Positions 9,081 to 17,608 are shown, counted from the stretch's first letter. The stretch is 64,000 nucleotides of DNA from Chungangia koreensis (GCF_042651785.1 NZ_JBHSEC010000019.1:124001-188000), one strand, 5' to 3'. A program made the numbers and translations. The notes: generated by a model from the sequence alone, not told the origin.

Positions 9081-10268
9081 TTATTTCACTTCAATCATGA
9101 CGGCATCGCCTTGGCCGCCGCCGGAGCAGATGGCTGCGATTCCAATTCCGCCGCCGCGGCGTTTCAATTCGTATGCAAGTGTTAAAATAATGCGTGCTCC
9201 ACTTGCGCCGATGGGATGTCCGAGTGCAACCGCTCCCCCGTTGACGTTCACTTTGTTCGGGTCAAGTCCTGCAATCTTGGCACTTGCCAATGCGACTGCC
9301 GAGAAGGCTTCATTAATTTCGAATAAATCGATGTCCTCTAATTTTTTGCCAGTCTTTTCTAATAGGGCATTGATGACGAGTCCTGGTGTTTGAGGGAAGT
9401 TTTCCGGTTCAATCGCCACTTCCGCATGACCGAGGATTGTTGCTAATGGCGTTTTCCCTTCTTGCAATGCTCGTTCTTCATTCATGAGAACCATTGCACA
9501 TGCTCCATCGTTCACTCCTGGAGCATTACCCGCTGTAATCGTGCCGTCTTTGCCGAAAGCCGGTCGTAGTTTAGCTAAAGATTCCACCGAAGTATCTTTA
9601 CGCGGCGCCTCGTCATGCTCTACTTTCAACGGCTCACCTTTCCGTTGTGGGATTTCGACCGCCACGATTTCCTTTGCCATTTTTCCTTCTTCGATCGCTT
9701 TTAATGCTAAGTCATGACTGCGATATGCCCATTCATCTTGTGCTTCACGTGTCAACTCGAATTCTTCTGCTGTCCGATTTCCATACGTCCCCATGTGAAC
9801 GCGGTCCGGATTGAATGAACAGGAAAGTCCGTCGTATATCATTCCGTCAACTACCACCGAGTCACTCATGCGGAAGCCAGTGCGAGCCTTCGGTAAATAG
9901 TAAGGCGCATTGGACATGGATTCCATACCACCTGCAACGATCACATCTTCATCTCCAAGACGAATCAGTTGGTCAGCGAGTGTGACACTGCGCATACCTG
10001 ATGCACAAACTTTGTTTACCGTTTCTGTTTTCACATTCCAAGGAATTCCCGCTTTTGTAGCTGCCTGGCGTGAAGGAATTTGCCCTTGCCCCGCTTGGAG
10101 AACAGACCCCATAATCACTTCATCCACTTCTTCAGCAGCCACCCCTGCCCGCTGAAGAGCTTCTTTCATGGCGATTCCGCCGAGATCGCTTGCCGAAAGC
10201 GGGCTTAATGCCCCTAAGAATTTTCCGAATGGTGTACGTGCTCCATCCAAAATCACTGTTTTCGTCAT
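9081..10268 (-). CDS. Acetyl-CoA acetyltransferase (thiolase)
   Basis: Thiolase that cleaves acetoacetyl-CoA (and perhaps longer 3-ketoacyl-CoAs) with CoA, or condenses two acetyl-CoA. The 395-residue protein carries the acyl-accepting Cys88 in NKVCASGMRS, the GHPIGASGARI histidine region near residue 350 and the C-terminal CSGGGQGDA cysteine, so all catalytic residues are present. It is the first gene of the leftward acyl-CoA operon. The ATG at 10268 follows GAAGGGG. Upstream a candidate promoter (-35 TTCAGT at 10475-10480, 17-base spacer, -10 TATATT at 10452-10457) is overlapped by a TetR-type palindrome, and a perfect cre box lies 23 bases before the start, so both fatty-acid and CcpA control are suggested. 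Confidence 0.94.
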   Translation of the reverse strand: MTKTVILDGARTPFGKFLGALSPLSASDLGGIAMKEALQRAGVAAEEVDEVIMGSVLQAGQGQIPSRQAATKAGIPWNVKTETVNKVCASGMRSVTLADQLIRLGDEDVIVAGGMESMSNAPYYLPKARTGFRMSDSVVVDGMIYDGLSCSFNPDRVHMGTYGNRTAEEFELTREAQDEWAYRSHDLALKAIEEGKMAKEIVAVEIPQRKGEPLKVEHDEAPRKDTSVESLAKLRPAFGKDGTITAGNAPGVNDGACAMVLMNEERALQEGKTPLATILGHAEVAIEPENFPQTPGLVINALLEKTGKKLEDIDLFEINEAFSAVALASAKIAGLDPNKVNVNGGAVALGHPIGASGARIILTLAYELKRRGGGIGIAAICSGGGQGDAVMIEVK

Positions 10269-10290
10269 ATCAAAAACACCCCTTCTTTTT

Positions 10291-10304
10291 TGTGAACGCT
10301 TTCA
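10291..10304 (-). promoter_or_regulatory. Catabolite-responsive element (cre) upstream of thiolase
   Basis: On the minus strand TGAAAGCGTTCACA matches the CcpA consensus TGWAANCGNTNWCA at every fixed position. It lies between promoter and ribosome site, where CcpA would act as a roadblock in the presence of preferred sugars. Confidence 0.7.
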
Positions 10305-10451
10305 AAAATCCCCTTTTGTGTAGCTGATATTATGCCTGATGCTGTATTATCCTTTCTCGTTTACAAAGCCTTTTTTACGTTCCATTTGTCGGCTATTTCG
10401 TGAAAGATCAGCTCTTCTGTCGAATGTTTAATTTCCTGAACGAAAAGGTTC

Positions 10452-10490
10452 AATATATTTAACTTTAACGAGCGACTGAACGCTCGCTCG
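10452..10490 (-). promoter_or_regulatory. Candidate promoter with TetR-type palindromic operator
   Basis: The perfect inverted repeat CGAGCGA-N8-TCGCTCG (10469-10490) extends by AA/TT on one side with a mismatch. It overlaps a candidate -35 (TTCAGT, 10475-10480) of the thiolase operon; the -10 TATATT is at 10452-10457 with a 17-base spacer. The operator is strong, the -35 weak. The TetR gene inside the operon is the probable binder. Confidence 0.6.
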
Positions 10491-10502
10491 GTTTCAAACT
10501 GA

Positions 10503-10528
10503 ATGAAAAGGGAGTCTGCAGCACTCCC
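10503..10528 (-). terminator. Rho-independent terminator after fadF
   Basis: On the minus strand GGGAGT-GCTGCAG-ACTCCC (10510-10528) is followed by TTTTCATT. It separates fadF from the thiolase operon. Confidence 0.75.
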
Positions 10529-10567
10529 TGATCACTCCATTTTATTCAACTCAATAAGAACTGATGA

Positions 10568-12718
10568 CTATTGTAGAACTGGTTCGTTTTCCTCTTCTTC
10601 GACTGGCGGTTTGTATTCGCCGCATACGGAACGCTCAAGTAATTCAGCGATATCATATGTTCCGACTTTTTCTTCCACCTCGACTGCCTTCGTACCATCT
10701 GATAGCATCGTCAAGCAATATGGACAGCCTGAACTGATGATACCTGGATTAACTTGAAGAGCTTGCTCAGTACGAGCGACGTTGATACGGTGACCTGTGT
10801 CTTCTTCCATCCACATGAGTCCCCCACCAGCACCACAACACATGGCGTCTTGACGGTTACGCTCCATTTCAACAAGTTGGACGCCCGGAATCGCCTTCAG
10901 GATTTCTCGCGGCGGATCGTATACGTCGTTGTATCTTCCTAAATAGCAGGAATCATGGAATGTAATGGTTTCATCAATTGAATACTTCGGCTTAAGCTTT
11001 CCGGACATGACCAATTCGTAAAGCATTTCAGAATGGTGAATCACTTCTGCGTTGAAACCGAAATCCGGATATTCATTTTTGAAAATGTTATAGGCATGCG
11101 GGTCGATCGTGACAATCTTCGTAATGCCCGCTTTTTCAAATTCGGCGATATTAGCTGTCGCCAGCTCTTGGAATAAAAACTCGTTTCCAAGTCGGCGGGG
11201 CGTATCACCGGAGTTCTTTTCTTTATTGCCTAAAATAGCGAACTTGACGCCAGCCTCATTCATAAGACGGGCAAATGAAAGAGCGATTTTTTGAGAACGG
11301 CTATCGAATGCTCCCATGGAACCAACCCAGAAGAGGAATTCGAATTCTTCCCCTGCTTTGTTTGCTTCCTTCACCGTCGGGATGTGAAGATCCGGACGCT
11401 CATCGCGCCAGTTTTCTTTCTCCTTACGGTTAAGACCCCATGGATTTCCTTGACGTTCGATGTTCGTCATCGCACGTTGTGCATCCGGGTTCATACGGCC
11501 TTCCGACATAACTAAGAATCGGCGAAGGTCGATAATCTTGTCGACGTGTTCGTTCATAACCGGGCACTGGTCTTCACAGTTTCGGCAAGTCGTACATGCC
11601 CAAATTTCCTCTTCTGTAATGACATCGCCTATTAACGACGGGCTGTAGATATCTTCAATCACAGCACCTTCCGCTCCAGCAGCAAGTGCCAATTGGTTGC
11701 CCTTCGTGTTTTTGAATGCAAAAGTTGGTACCCAAGGCTGCTTATGTGTCATGACCGCACCTGTTTGAGTAAGGTGGTCACGAAGTTTTGTAATCAAGTC
11801 CATCGGCGATAGCATCTTGCCCGTACCGGTTGCAGGGCACATATTCGTACAGCGGCCGCATTCTACACAAGCATAGAAGTCGAGCATCTGCTTCTGATTG
11901 AAATCAGTTACATTTCCAACACCAAAAGTTGGCATTTCTTCGGATTCTTCGTCCTCTTCCGCTTCTTCGAAATTGATCGGGCGAAGTTTTGCCGGAGGGT
12001 CCAAACGCGTTAAATACGTATTCGCTGGCCCTGCGATTAAATGCGCGTGCTTCGATTGAGGCACGTACACTAAGAATGTAAGCAGGATCAGTAAGTGGAT
12101 CCACCAGAATACGAAGAACAATGCAGCTGCTGCTGTTGCTGGCAAGAAGCTGAAGATTGCAGCGATTGACGATGCCACCGGCTCTGTCCAAGTAGCTTCA
12201 TGGCCATGCCAAATGATATTCATTCCGTTTGCAAATAAAGTCGAAACCATCAGGCCTCCAATAAAAATTAAAACAAGTCCTGATTTCCATCCACGCTTCA
12301 GACGTACAAGTTTTTCAATATAACGGCGATAAAACGCCCAAATAACAGCAACTAAAATCGTTAGTGCCACAATTTCCTGGAAGAATGTAAATGCCGGGTA
12401 CAGCGGTCCGAACGGCAAGTGCGAATCAGGTTTGAGCCCCTTCCAGATCAGATCGATGGCTCCAAATTGAACTAATAGGAAACCGTAAAAGAACATGACA
12501 TGAATCGCGCCGCTCTTTCGATCTTTCAATAATTTCTTTTGGCCGAACACATTCACCCAAACTTTTCGTAGACGCTCTGCGACATTATGATCAAACTCCG
12601 CTTTTTTCCCGAGCTTCATATACTCAATCCGCGTCTTGATCACATACGTGAACAATGCCACCGCATAAGCAGTTACCATCAAGAACAAAATCCAGTTTGC
12701 GATAAGCAATGGACTCAT
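10568..12718 (-). CDS. fadF: FadF-type iron-sulfur oxidoreductase (heterodisulfide-reductase-like)
   Basis: FadF is a membrane-bound iron-sulfur protein that is thought to pass electrons from acyl-CoA dehydrogenase/ETF to the quinone pool. From the ATG at 12718 (behind AGGGGGG) it has 716 residues, close to B. subtilis FadF. The first ~250 residues hold about six membrane helices of the nitrate-reductase-gamma type. Two [4Fe-4S] motifs follow, CVECGRCTNMCP near residue 295 and CTTCRNCEDQCP near residue 385. The C-terminal half has two cysteine-rich CCG domains, with CYLGRYND..CCGAGGG and a GCPYC. Its place beside thiolase and acyl-CoA dehydrogenases supports an electron-exit role in beta-oxidation. 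It is a separate transcription unit with its own promoter, FadR-like box and terminator. Confidence 0.93.
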   Translation of the reverse strand: MSPLLIANWILFLMVTAYAVALFTYVIKTRIEYMKLGKKAEFDHNVAERLRKVWVNVFGQKKLLKDRKSGAIHVMFFYGFLLVQFGAIDLIWKGLKPDSHLPFGPLYPAFTFFQEIVALTILVAVIWAFYRRYIEKLVRLKRGWKSGLVLIFIGGLMVSTLFANGMNIIWHGHEATWTEPVASSIAAIFSFLPATAAAALFFVFWWIHLLILLTFLVYVPQSKHAHLIAGPANTYLTRLDPPAKLRPINFEEAEEDEESEEMPTFGVGNVTDFNQKQMLDFYACVECGRCTNMCPATGTGKMLSPMDLITKLRDHLTQTGAVMTHKQPWVPTFAFKNTKGNQLALAAGAEGAVIEDIYSPSLIGDVITEEEIWACTTCRNCEDQCPVMNEHVDKIIDLRRFLVMSEGRMNPDAQRAMTNIERQGNPWGLNRKEKENWRDERPDLHIPTVKEANKAGEEFEFLFWVGSMGAFDSRSQKIALSFARLMNEAGVKFAILGNKEKNSGDTPRRLGNEFLFQELATANIAEFEKAGITKIVTIDPHAYNIFKNEYPDFGFNAEVIHHSEMLYELVMSGKLKPKYSIDETITFHDSCYLGRYNDVYDPPREILKAIPGVQLVEMERNRQDAMCCGAGGGLMWMEEDTGHRINVARTEQALQVNPGIISSGCPYCLTMLSDGTKAVEVEEKVGTYDIAELLERSVCGEYKPPVEEEENEPVLQ

Positions 12719-12806
12719 TGCATTTCCCCCCTCTATGATGATCCCCAATTATGAATATTAACAACAGTGTAGTAGATTCAAAGAAAACTGTCGATATATA
12801 ATTATT

Positions 12807-12836
12807 AGTTTATTTTATGAATGAGCATTCAGTCAA
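12807..12836 (-). promoter_or_regulatory. fadF promoter with FadR-like operator
   Basis: On the minus strand TTGACT (12831-12836), an 18-base spacer and TAAACT (12807-12812) form a candidate promoter. Plus-strand TGAATGAGCATTCAGTCA (12818-12835) matches the B. subtilis FadR palindrome TGAATGA-N4-TCATTCA except for one base, and covers the -35 and spacer. Confidence 0.6.
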
Positions 12837-12848
12837 CTGAAAGATGAT

Positions 12849-12878
12849 AGAAAAGGCAACTTATGTACGAAAGTTGCC
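12849..12878 (-). terminator. Terminator of the NERD gene
   Basis: GGCAACTT (12871-12878 on the minus strand) pairs with AAGTTGCC (12855-12862), followed by TTTTC. It lies beyond the repeat array, so the array would be inside the NERD transcript. Confidence 0.75.
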
Positions 12879-12900
12879 TCAAACAAAGTGGAAATAAATT

Positions 12901-13015
12901 TTTATTACCGATTATAAAATTTTATTACCGATTAACTGCATGTTATTACCGATTATCCAAATATATTACCGATTCTGAGTTTATTTTACCGATTATGAAG
13001 ATATATTACCGATTA
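12901..13015 (+). repeat. 20-bp-phased direct-repeat array, family A (TTATTACCGATTAT), six copies
   Basis: TATTACCGATT cores begin at 12903, 12923, 12944, 12964, 12984 (TTTTACCGATT) and 13004, steps of 20,21,20,20,20. All are of the TATTACC sub-type. The last copy runs into the 3' end of the NERD gene: on the minus strand its AAT CGG TAA supplies the final Asn, Arg and the stop codon. Confidence 0.92.
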
Positions 13016-13992
13016 CGTTTTTTGAAACTTTCTTTATTAAAAAATTCCAATAAATCCATTGAGTAGACTCTCCCTTTTCGTTCTCCCTTGCTTATTAATC
13101 CGCTACTTTCTAATATTCTGGTAGCAGTCTGTGCCTTTTCAATCTGTAAAAACCTTCGACACTCTTTATTCGTCAACTTACCTCCAAATAACATGAACCA
13201 GTCAACTATGGCCTGTTGGTGGGCATTTCGATCAACAAAGCCACATGGCAAGCAGGACCATCCCTTTTTCAGTTTCACCATTCCCAACTTGGCACAATGC
13301 TTACATTCAACACCAGTCATCACCGAGGATTCTGGAATCCGAAAAGTTTTACAAATTGGAAACGGGTTAAAAACAACGTGGCTGTTAGCTAATTCGTGAG
13401 CCAACATTTGAAAGGTTCCGCTGTCCAACTCTCTACCGGGGTTATGGATTTTGCGAAGATACACAGGAAGTTCGGATGGGAATAAAACCTTAAATGGCGG
13501 AGTGTTTTCAAATTGAGTGCTTGAGCGGGCAAAGACGACGGCTCCGTAAATCGGAAGGTCAAAGCCTCGATCGAAAAGCCATTCTTTCAACAACATACTA
13601 TTTTTTTCTAATTGGACTCCAGGACAATCGTACGCATCTTGTTGTCCGTTTGGCATCGTGCGAATCATCTGTCTTGGGTTTTCTTCGAATCGGACACGTC
13701 CAGCAAAGTTTTTCATTTCTAAGACGACGACATAGGAAGGTGTAAAAAAGACAGTGTCGATTTGAAAGTTAGAGTTAGCGCTTAGATGAAGATCATGAAT
13801 GATACGATATTCGTGGTTAAATTTGTTATTTAGGAAAACTCGATCTAATATCTCTTCCCCGCCTACACCTGCCTGAGCAGAAAGCCGCTTCCTGCGAATA
13901 TAAGAATAGTTTTCGTCTTCGATACCCAATCTTTTCTCCAAGGCACCGAGTCCATACAATTTTAATGGTACAGCTCTCTCCTTCAATACCAA
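13006..13992 (-). CDS. NERD-domain protein
   Basis: A 328-residue protein with an N-terminal NERD (nuclease-related) domain at about residues 35-150; conserved features include GVGGEE, QIDTVFF and VLEMKNFAG, which match the restriction-endonuclease-like D...ExK core. The middle has a CxxC...CxxC zinc-ribbon-like pair (CKHCAKLG and CLPCGF, near residues 230-255), and the C-terminus looks like a winged helix. NERD proteins are presumed to act on DNA, but no biochemical role is settled. The TTG at 13992 follows GGGGGTGAGG, with a second TTG two codons later also possible. It is a single gene facing leftwards, flanked by its own terminator and a repeat array that forms its last codons. Confidence 0.85.
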   Translation of the reverse strand: MVLKERAVPLKLYGLGALEKRLGIEDENYSYIRRKRLSAQAGVGGEEILDRVFLNNKFNHEYRIIHDLHLSANSNFQIDTVFFTPSYVVVLEMKNFAGRVRFEENPRQMIRTMPNGQQDAYDCPGVQLEKNSMLLKEWLFDRGFDLPIYGAVVFARSSTQFENTPPFKVLFPSELPVYLRKIHNPGRELDSGTFQMLAHELANSHVVFNPFPICKTFRIPESSVMTGVECKHCAKLGMVKLKKGWSCLPCGFVDRNAHQQAIVDWFMLFGGKLTNKECRRFLQIEKAQTATRILESSGLISKGERKGRVYSMDLLEFFNKESFKKRNR

Positions 13993-14103
13993 TGCCTCAC
14001 CCCCATTTCGGGCATCGTATCATTGAACATTTAGCCTGTCTATGGGGTTCTTCATCTTTGTATTTTGAACAGCTTTTTCGCAGCAAAATCTAATTTTGCC
14101 CAC

Positions 14104-14142
14104 TAAAAAAACCGTTCCACAGCTTCACCAGCTGTAGAACGG
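14104..14142 (-). terminator. Strong terminator after the btuD-cbiZ gene
   Basis: The minus strand has CCGTTCTACAGCT-GGTGA-AGCTGTGGAACGG followed by seven Ts. It ends the B12 operon. Confidence 0.9.
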
Positions 14143-14148
14143 CTATTT

Positions 14149-15597
14149 TCATTTATTCAAACGAATCGCTTTTACTGTACATTCAAAGACTCCTCGACCG
14201 ATCAACTTGCCAAGTTCGGTTGCGGGTCCAGCGAACGGCAATTCCACACCGGCTTGGGTTGCAGCCACTAATAGACTGTCAGTTGACGTTCCAGTTGCAA
14301 GGGTTCCGGTTATCGGATCCTTCACGCCTTCTGCGACGAGCGCTTTCGTTTTGGCTTCGGTAGCGGTGATCATCGCTTGGATAAAGGCTTCATCTGATAA
14401 GCGCCCATTTATGATCACCCATGTATTGATGGTCCCGACGCCTGGTGTTTCGTTATGCCGATAGGCTTCTGACACGTCTACCGCATGCCCGATACCAGCA
14501 GTCACGATGACAAACAGTTTTCCGAAGCTTCCTTCATATTCACTGATGATCGCTTCGTCAGTCTTAACGGCTGTCATCATCGCCACCGTATCAGTTTCCG
14601 GGTAGCCATGTGCTTCCAAAAACTCGATCATCTCTTTTCGAGGATTTGAGTGGTCATAAGTACCTTCAACGTGCCGATTGATGAAATTCCGGAACCAGCC
14701 GGAACCAGGATTCAATACCGCAGACGATACGGTTTTCAAGGGGAATTCTGAATGGAGTGTGACGAATCGTTCAGATGCTTGGAACATGTCTCTCTTCACA
14801 TTTTTATTCCCCGCTAACGACATATCCGGAAGGAGTGTCACTTGCGGTTTCGGCTGTTCCGGATGTGGGTGCGTCCCGATTTTCACTTCATATGCCGAAC
14901 CGATCTGATCTTCTTTGACTACACGATGTGGTTCACCCACTATTTTCACTTCGCCGTTTTCTATCAATAGCAGCCGGTCGCAATACAACGAAGCGAGGTT
15001 AATATCATGGAAAATCGATACGACCGTCATTCCCCGACTATCGACTTCCTGTCTGATTGTATCGAGCAGATGCTTCTGATGCGCGATATCCAAATGGTTT
15101 GTCGGTTCGTCGAGCAATAAAAGCGGGGCTTGCTGTGCCAAAGCTTGCGCTACAAATACTCGCTGCCGTTCACCGCCAGAAAGACGGTCGATGGGAAGAT
15201 CCTCAAATTCCTCGACACCCATCACTTCCATCGCTTCTCGCACAGCCGATTCATCGTCCTTTGACCAAGAGGAAAACCATCCTGTTTGATATGGATACCT
15301 GCCAAGTGAAACAGTTTCTCTAACGGAGTAGGAGAAAGCATGTTCATGCAGCTGGGGCAGTACGGCCATTTTCCGGGCAAGATCCTTTTTTGTATAATCG
15401 GCTAACGGTTTTTCATTAAGTAACACTTCCCCGCCGCCGATTGGAAGAATCCCGGAAATCATCTTCAACAATGTTGACTTTCCGCTGCCGTTTGGACCTA
15501 ATACGCCTAATATTTCACCTTTATCGACTTCGAAAGACACATTCTTGAGTACATCAATCCCGTTGTACCCACCGGATAGAAATTCCACCTTCAGCAC
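14149..15597 (-). CDS. B12 ABC transporter ATPase fused to adenosylcobinamide amidohydrolase (BtuD-CbiZ)
   Basis: A two-domain protein. Residues ~1-245 are an ABC ATPase with Walker A GPNGSGKS, signature LSGGERQRV and Walker B LLLLDEPTNHLD, the energy unit for corrinoid import. Residues ~270-482 are a CbiZ domain (motifs NPGSGWFRNF, TAGIGHAVD, GTINTWVIINGRL, ATGTSTDS), an amidohydrolase that removes the aminopropanol chain from cobinamide to give cobyric acid for re-use. The GTG at 15597 is chosen because AGGAGGGG lies just upstream and the ABC domain begins there; it overlaps the end of the permease gene. The fusion couples uptake with salvage of incomplete corrinoids. The operon is led by a B12 riboswitch. 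Confidence 0.93.
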   Translation of the reverse strand: MLKVEFLSGGYNGIDVLKNVSFEVDKGEILGVLGPNGSGKSTLLKMISGILPIGGGEVLLNEKPLADYTKKDLARKMAVLPQLHEHAFSYSVRETVSLGRYPYQTGWFSSWSKDDESAVREAMEVMGVEEFEDLPIDRLSGGERQRVFVAQALAQQAPLLLLDEPTNHLDIAHQKHLLDTIRQEVDSRGMTVVSIFHDINLASLYCDRLLLIENGEVKIVGEPHRVVKEDQIGSAYEVKIGTHPHPEQPKPQVTLLPDMSLAGNKNVKRDMFQASERFVTLHSEFPLKTVSSAVLNPGSGWFRNFINRHVEGTYDHSNPRKEMIEFLEAHGYPETDTVAMMTAVKTDEAIISEYEGSFGKLFVIVTAGIGHAVDVSEAYRHNETPGVGTINTWVIINGRLSDEAFIQAMITATEAKTKALVAEGVKDPITGTLATGTSTDSLLVAATQAGVELPFAGPATELGKLIGRGVFECTVKAIRLNK

Positions 15598-15598
15598 G

Positions 15599-16591
15599 TC
15601 ATGCCCCTCCTCTCTTCCGCTGTCGGAAGAAAATGAATGCAAAAACCGGTGCGCCAATAAATGCAGTGATGACACCGACAGGTAATTCCGACGGGGAAAT
15701 GATCGTACGCGCCACTAAATCACAGATGATCAGTAGGGTGGCACCATTCAAGAATGATAAAGGCAATAGGTGTCTGTGATCTGCCCCCCATAACAACCGA
15801 GTCATATGCGGAACGACCAGACCGACGAAACCAATTGTCCCCGAGACCGCTACTGCAGCACCGGTAAGCATCGAGCCGCCTGCTAAGATCATCATCTTTC
15901 GTTTCTTCACATCTACGCCCAAATGGATTGCCCGTTCTTCTCCGAACATCATGGCGTTCAATTCGCGGCGATTCAGCCAGATCAATAAAGCTCCGATCGC
16001 TACAAATGGAACGTCCATGGCGACATAACTCCACCCGCGCATGGACACGCTTCCTAACAACCAGCCGATAATTTGCCGTAGTTCTTCACCTGTTAATGCA
16101 ATCATAAGTGAGATAATCGAGCCCAAAAAGGAACTGAAAATGATACCGGTTAAGATGATCGTTTCCATTTTCATCGCCCGATCGACCAGTCTCGCAAACC
16201 CCACCACAGCAAGCATCGTCACGAATGCACCCATCATGCTCATCACCGGCAATGTATAAAGACCGAGTAATGGTAAGCTTAATCCGAAGAAAATCGTGAT
16301 GACTGCTCCGACTGACGCACCGGACGATACGCCCAATGTGTACGGGTCGGCCAAAGGATTCTTCAATAATCCTTGGAATGCTGCACCGGCCAAGGCCAAT
16401 GAAGCCCCGACCAATGCAGCTAAGATCACCCGTGGCATACGGATTTTCCAAAGGATATTCCATGCAGCTTCATCACTTGAGTCCCATAATGTTTGAAACG
16501 GAATCGGCACAGAGCCGATGGAAACGCCCAGCCAGACTGCGATCACTAAAAGAATGATCGATATGCCATAAGCGATTCCTATTTTACTCAC
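15599..16591 (-). CDS. btuC: B12 ABC transporter permease (BtuC/FecCD family)
   Basis: Integral membrane permease of the FecCD/BtuC family, forming the channel for vitamin B12 import. The ~330-residue product has about ten membrane helices and family motifs such as RMPRVILAALVGASLALAG, GVSSGASVGA and GFVGLVVPHMTR. I prefer the GTG at 16591, preceded by AGAGG, with an 8-base overlap with the btuF end; an ATG at 16636 would lengthen the protein by 15 residues inside btuF. It lies between the binding protein and ATPase genes, as usual for this operon. The substrate assignment rests on the riboswitch and the CbiZ fusion, since the family also carries iron-siderophore permeases. Confidence 0.9.
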   Translation of the reverse strand: MSKIGIAYGISIILLVIAVWLGVSIGSVPIPFQTLWDSSDEAAWNILWKIRMPRVILAALVGASLALAGAAFQGLLKNPLADPYTLGVSSGASVGAVITIFFGLSLPLLGLYTLPVMSMMGAFVTMLAVVGFARLVDRAMKMETIILTGIIFSSFLGSIISLMIALTGEELRQIIGWLLGSVSMRGWSYVAMDVPFVAIGALLIWLNRRELNAMMFGEERAIHLGVDVKKRKMMILAGGSMLTGAAVAVSGTIGFVGLVVPHMTRLLWGADHRHLLPLSFLNGATLLIICDLVARTIISPSELPVGVITAFIGAPVFAFIFFRQRKRGGA

Positions 16592-17552
16592 CGAAAACCT
16601 CTGGATAGATTGCCTTCGCAATTGTTTCAAGACCATCAGCTAAACGTGGGCCTTGGCGGTTCGTCAAATCCGCATCGAGATCAGCGATGGCGCCTTCCTT
16701 CACAGCTGTCACCGAGTCAAATCCATCACGGTCAGTCACTTCAGTTAGTGGATCCTCCACATATCCGCCGTAAGTTGTTAAAATGACATCCGGATTGCGT
16801 TTCACGATTTCTTCAGGATCCACCTTCACCCAACCTTCAAGGTCGGAAATGACGTTTTCAGCATTCATCATTTTCAACATCTCGTCCATGAACGTATCGC
16901 CAGCAGGTGAGTAAATTTCCGGACGAGGAGACGTTTCGACTAAGACCGTTTTCGGTTCAACATCCGCTACTTTCGCCTGAATCTCTTCCACTTTCGCTTT
17001 CATATCCGAAACGATTTGTTCTGCTTCTGCTGTCTTTCCAGTGAGCCTGCCGATTTGTTCGATGGTCACATACGTCGTTTCAAAATCTACAGCGTTGGAA
17101 ACGACGAACACTTGAATACCCGCATCACGAATTTGCTGATAACCAGCTTCACCTGTGCTAAGTGCCGATTCATGGGCAAATACGACATCAGGGCTAAGTG
17201 AGACGATTTTCTCAACATTGAATTCCATGCCGCCGATTTTTTCTTTTTCAGCCGCTTCAGCTGGATAGTTATCGAAATCTGTTACAGCTTTAACTTCTTC
17301 CCCAAGGCCCAACGCGAATAAAATCTCCGTATTGCTTGGCATCATAGAGACGATGGCATCAGGCGCTTCTTCGATCGTAATATCATTGCCGACTGCATCC
17401 GTAACCGTTACAGGAAATGCCGCTTCCGCTTCCTTTTCTATTTGTGCCGGACTCTCATCCTTAACAGCCGGCTCAGTAGAATCCTGACCGCATGCTGCAA
17501 GCAATAGTACCGCCATTGCAGCAGTCATCCATAATTTCCAAAGTGACTTCAT
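16584..17552 (-). CDS. btuF: B12-binding lipoprotein (BtuF)
   Basis: Extracellular solute-binding lipoprotein of the BtuF/FecB type. The signal peptide ends in the lipobox LLLAAC (Cys ~19-20), so the mature protein would be anchored to the outer face of the membrane. A periplasmic-binding fold follows, with ITIEEAPDAIVSMMPSNTEIL and VFAHESALS typical of cluster A-II proteins. I chose ATG 17552 (MKSLWKLW) because it follows ATGGAGGAATTG and begins the signal peptide; an upstream in-frame start would fall in the riboswitch terminator. First gene of btuF-btuC-btuD/cbiZ, controlled by the cobalamin riboswitch. Confidence 0.92.
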   Translation of the reverse strand: MKSLWKLWMTAAMAVLLLAACGQDSTEPAVKDESPAQIEKEAEAAFPVTVTDAVGNDITIEEAPDAIVSMMPSNTEILFALGLGEEVKAVTDFDNYPAEAAEKEKIGGMEFNVEKIVSLSPDVVFAHESALSTGEAGYQQIRDAGIQVFVVSNAVDFETTYVTIEQIGRLTGKTAEAEQIVSDMKAKVEEIQAKVADVEPKTVLVETSPRPEIYSPAGDTFMDEMLKMMNAENVISDLEGWVKVDPEEIVKRNPDVILTTYGGYVEDPLTEVTDRDGFDSVTAVKEGAIADLDADLTNRQGPRLADGLETIAKAIYPEVFGE

Positions 17553-17576
17553 GTTCAATTCCTCCATTTTATGTAA

Positions 17577-17608
17577 AATAAAAAACCCTCCCGTAGACAT
17601 ACGAGAGG
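17577..17608 (-). terminator. Riboswitch-controlled intrinsic terminator before btuF
   Basis: CCTCTCGTA-TGTC-TACGGGAGG on the minus strand followed by TTTTTTATTTT, 25 bases before the btuF start. The upstream CCTACGAGG stretch could pair with part of this stem, a plausible anti-terminator of the riboswitch. Confidence 0.85.

Noticed and set aside
8773..9393. Protein of about 200 residues with IIGSK heptads across the arrays
   Set aside because: No ribosome site, runs into the thiolase gene on the other strand, and its repetition is explained by the 21-base DNA period.
10437..10452. TGAAC-GAAAAG-GTTCA as a second operator of thiolase
   Set aside because: Arms of five bases are too short to separate from chance in AT-rich promoter DNA.
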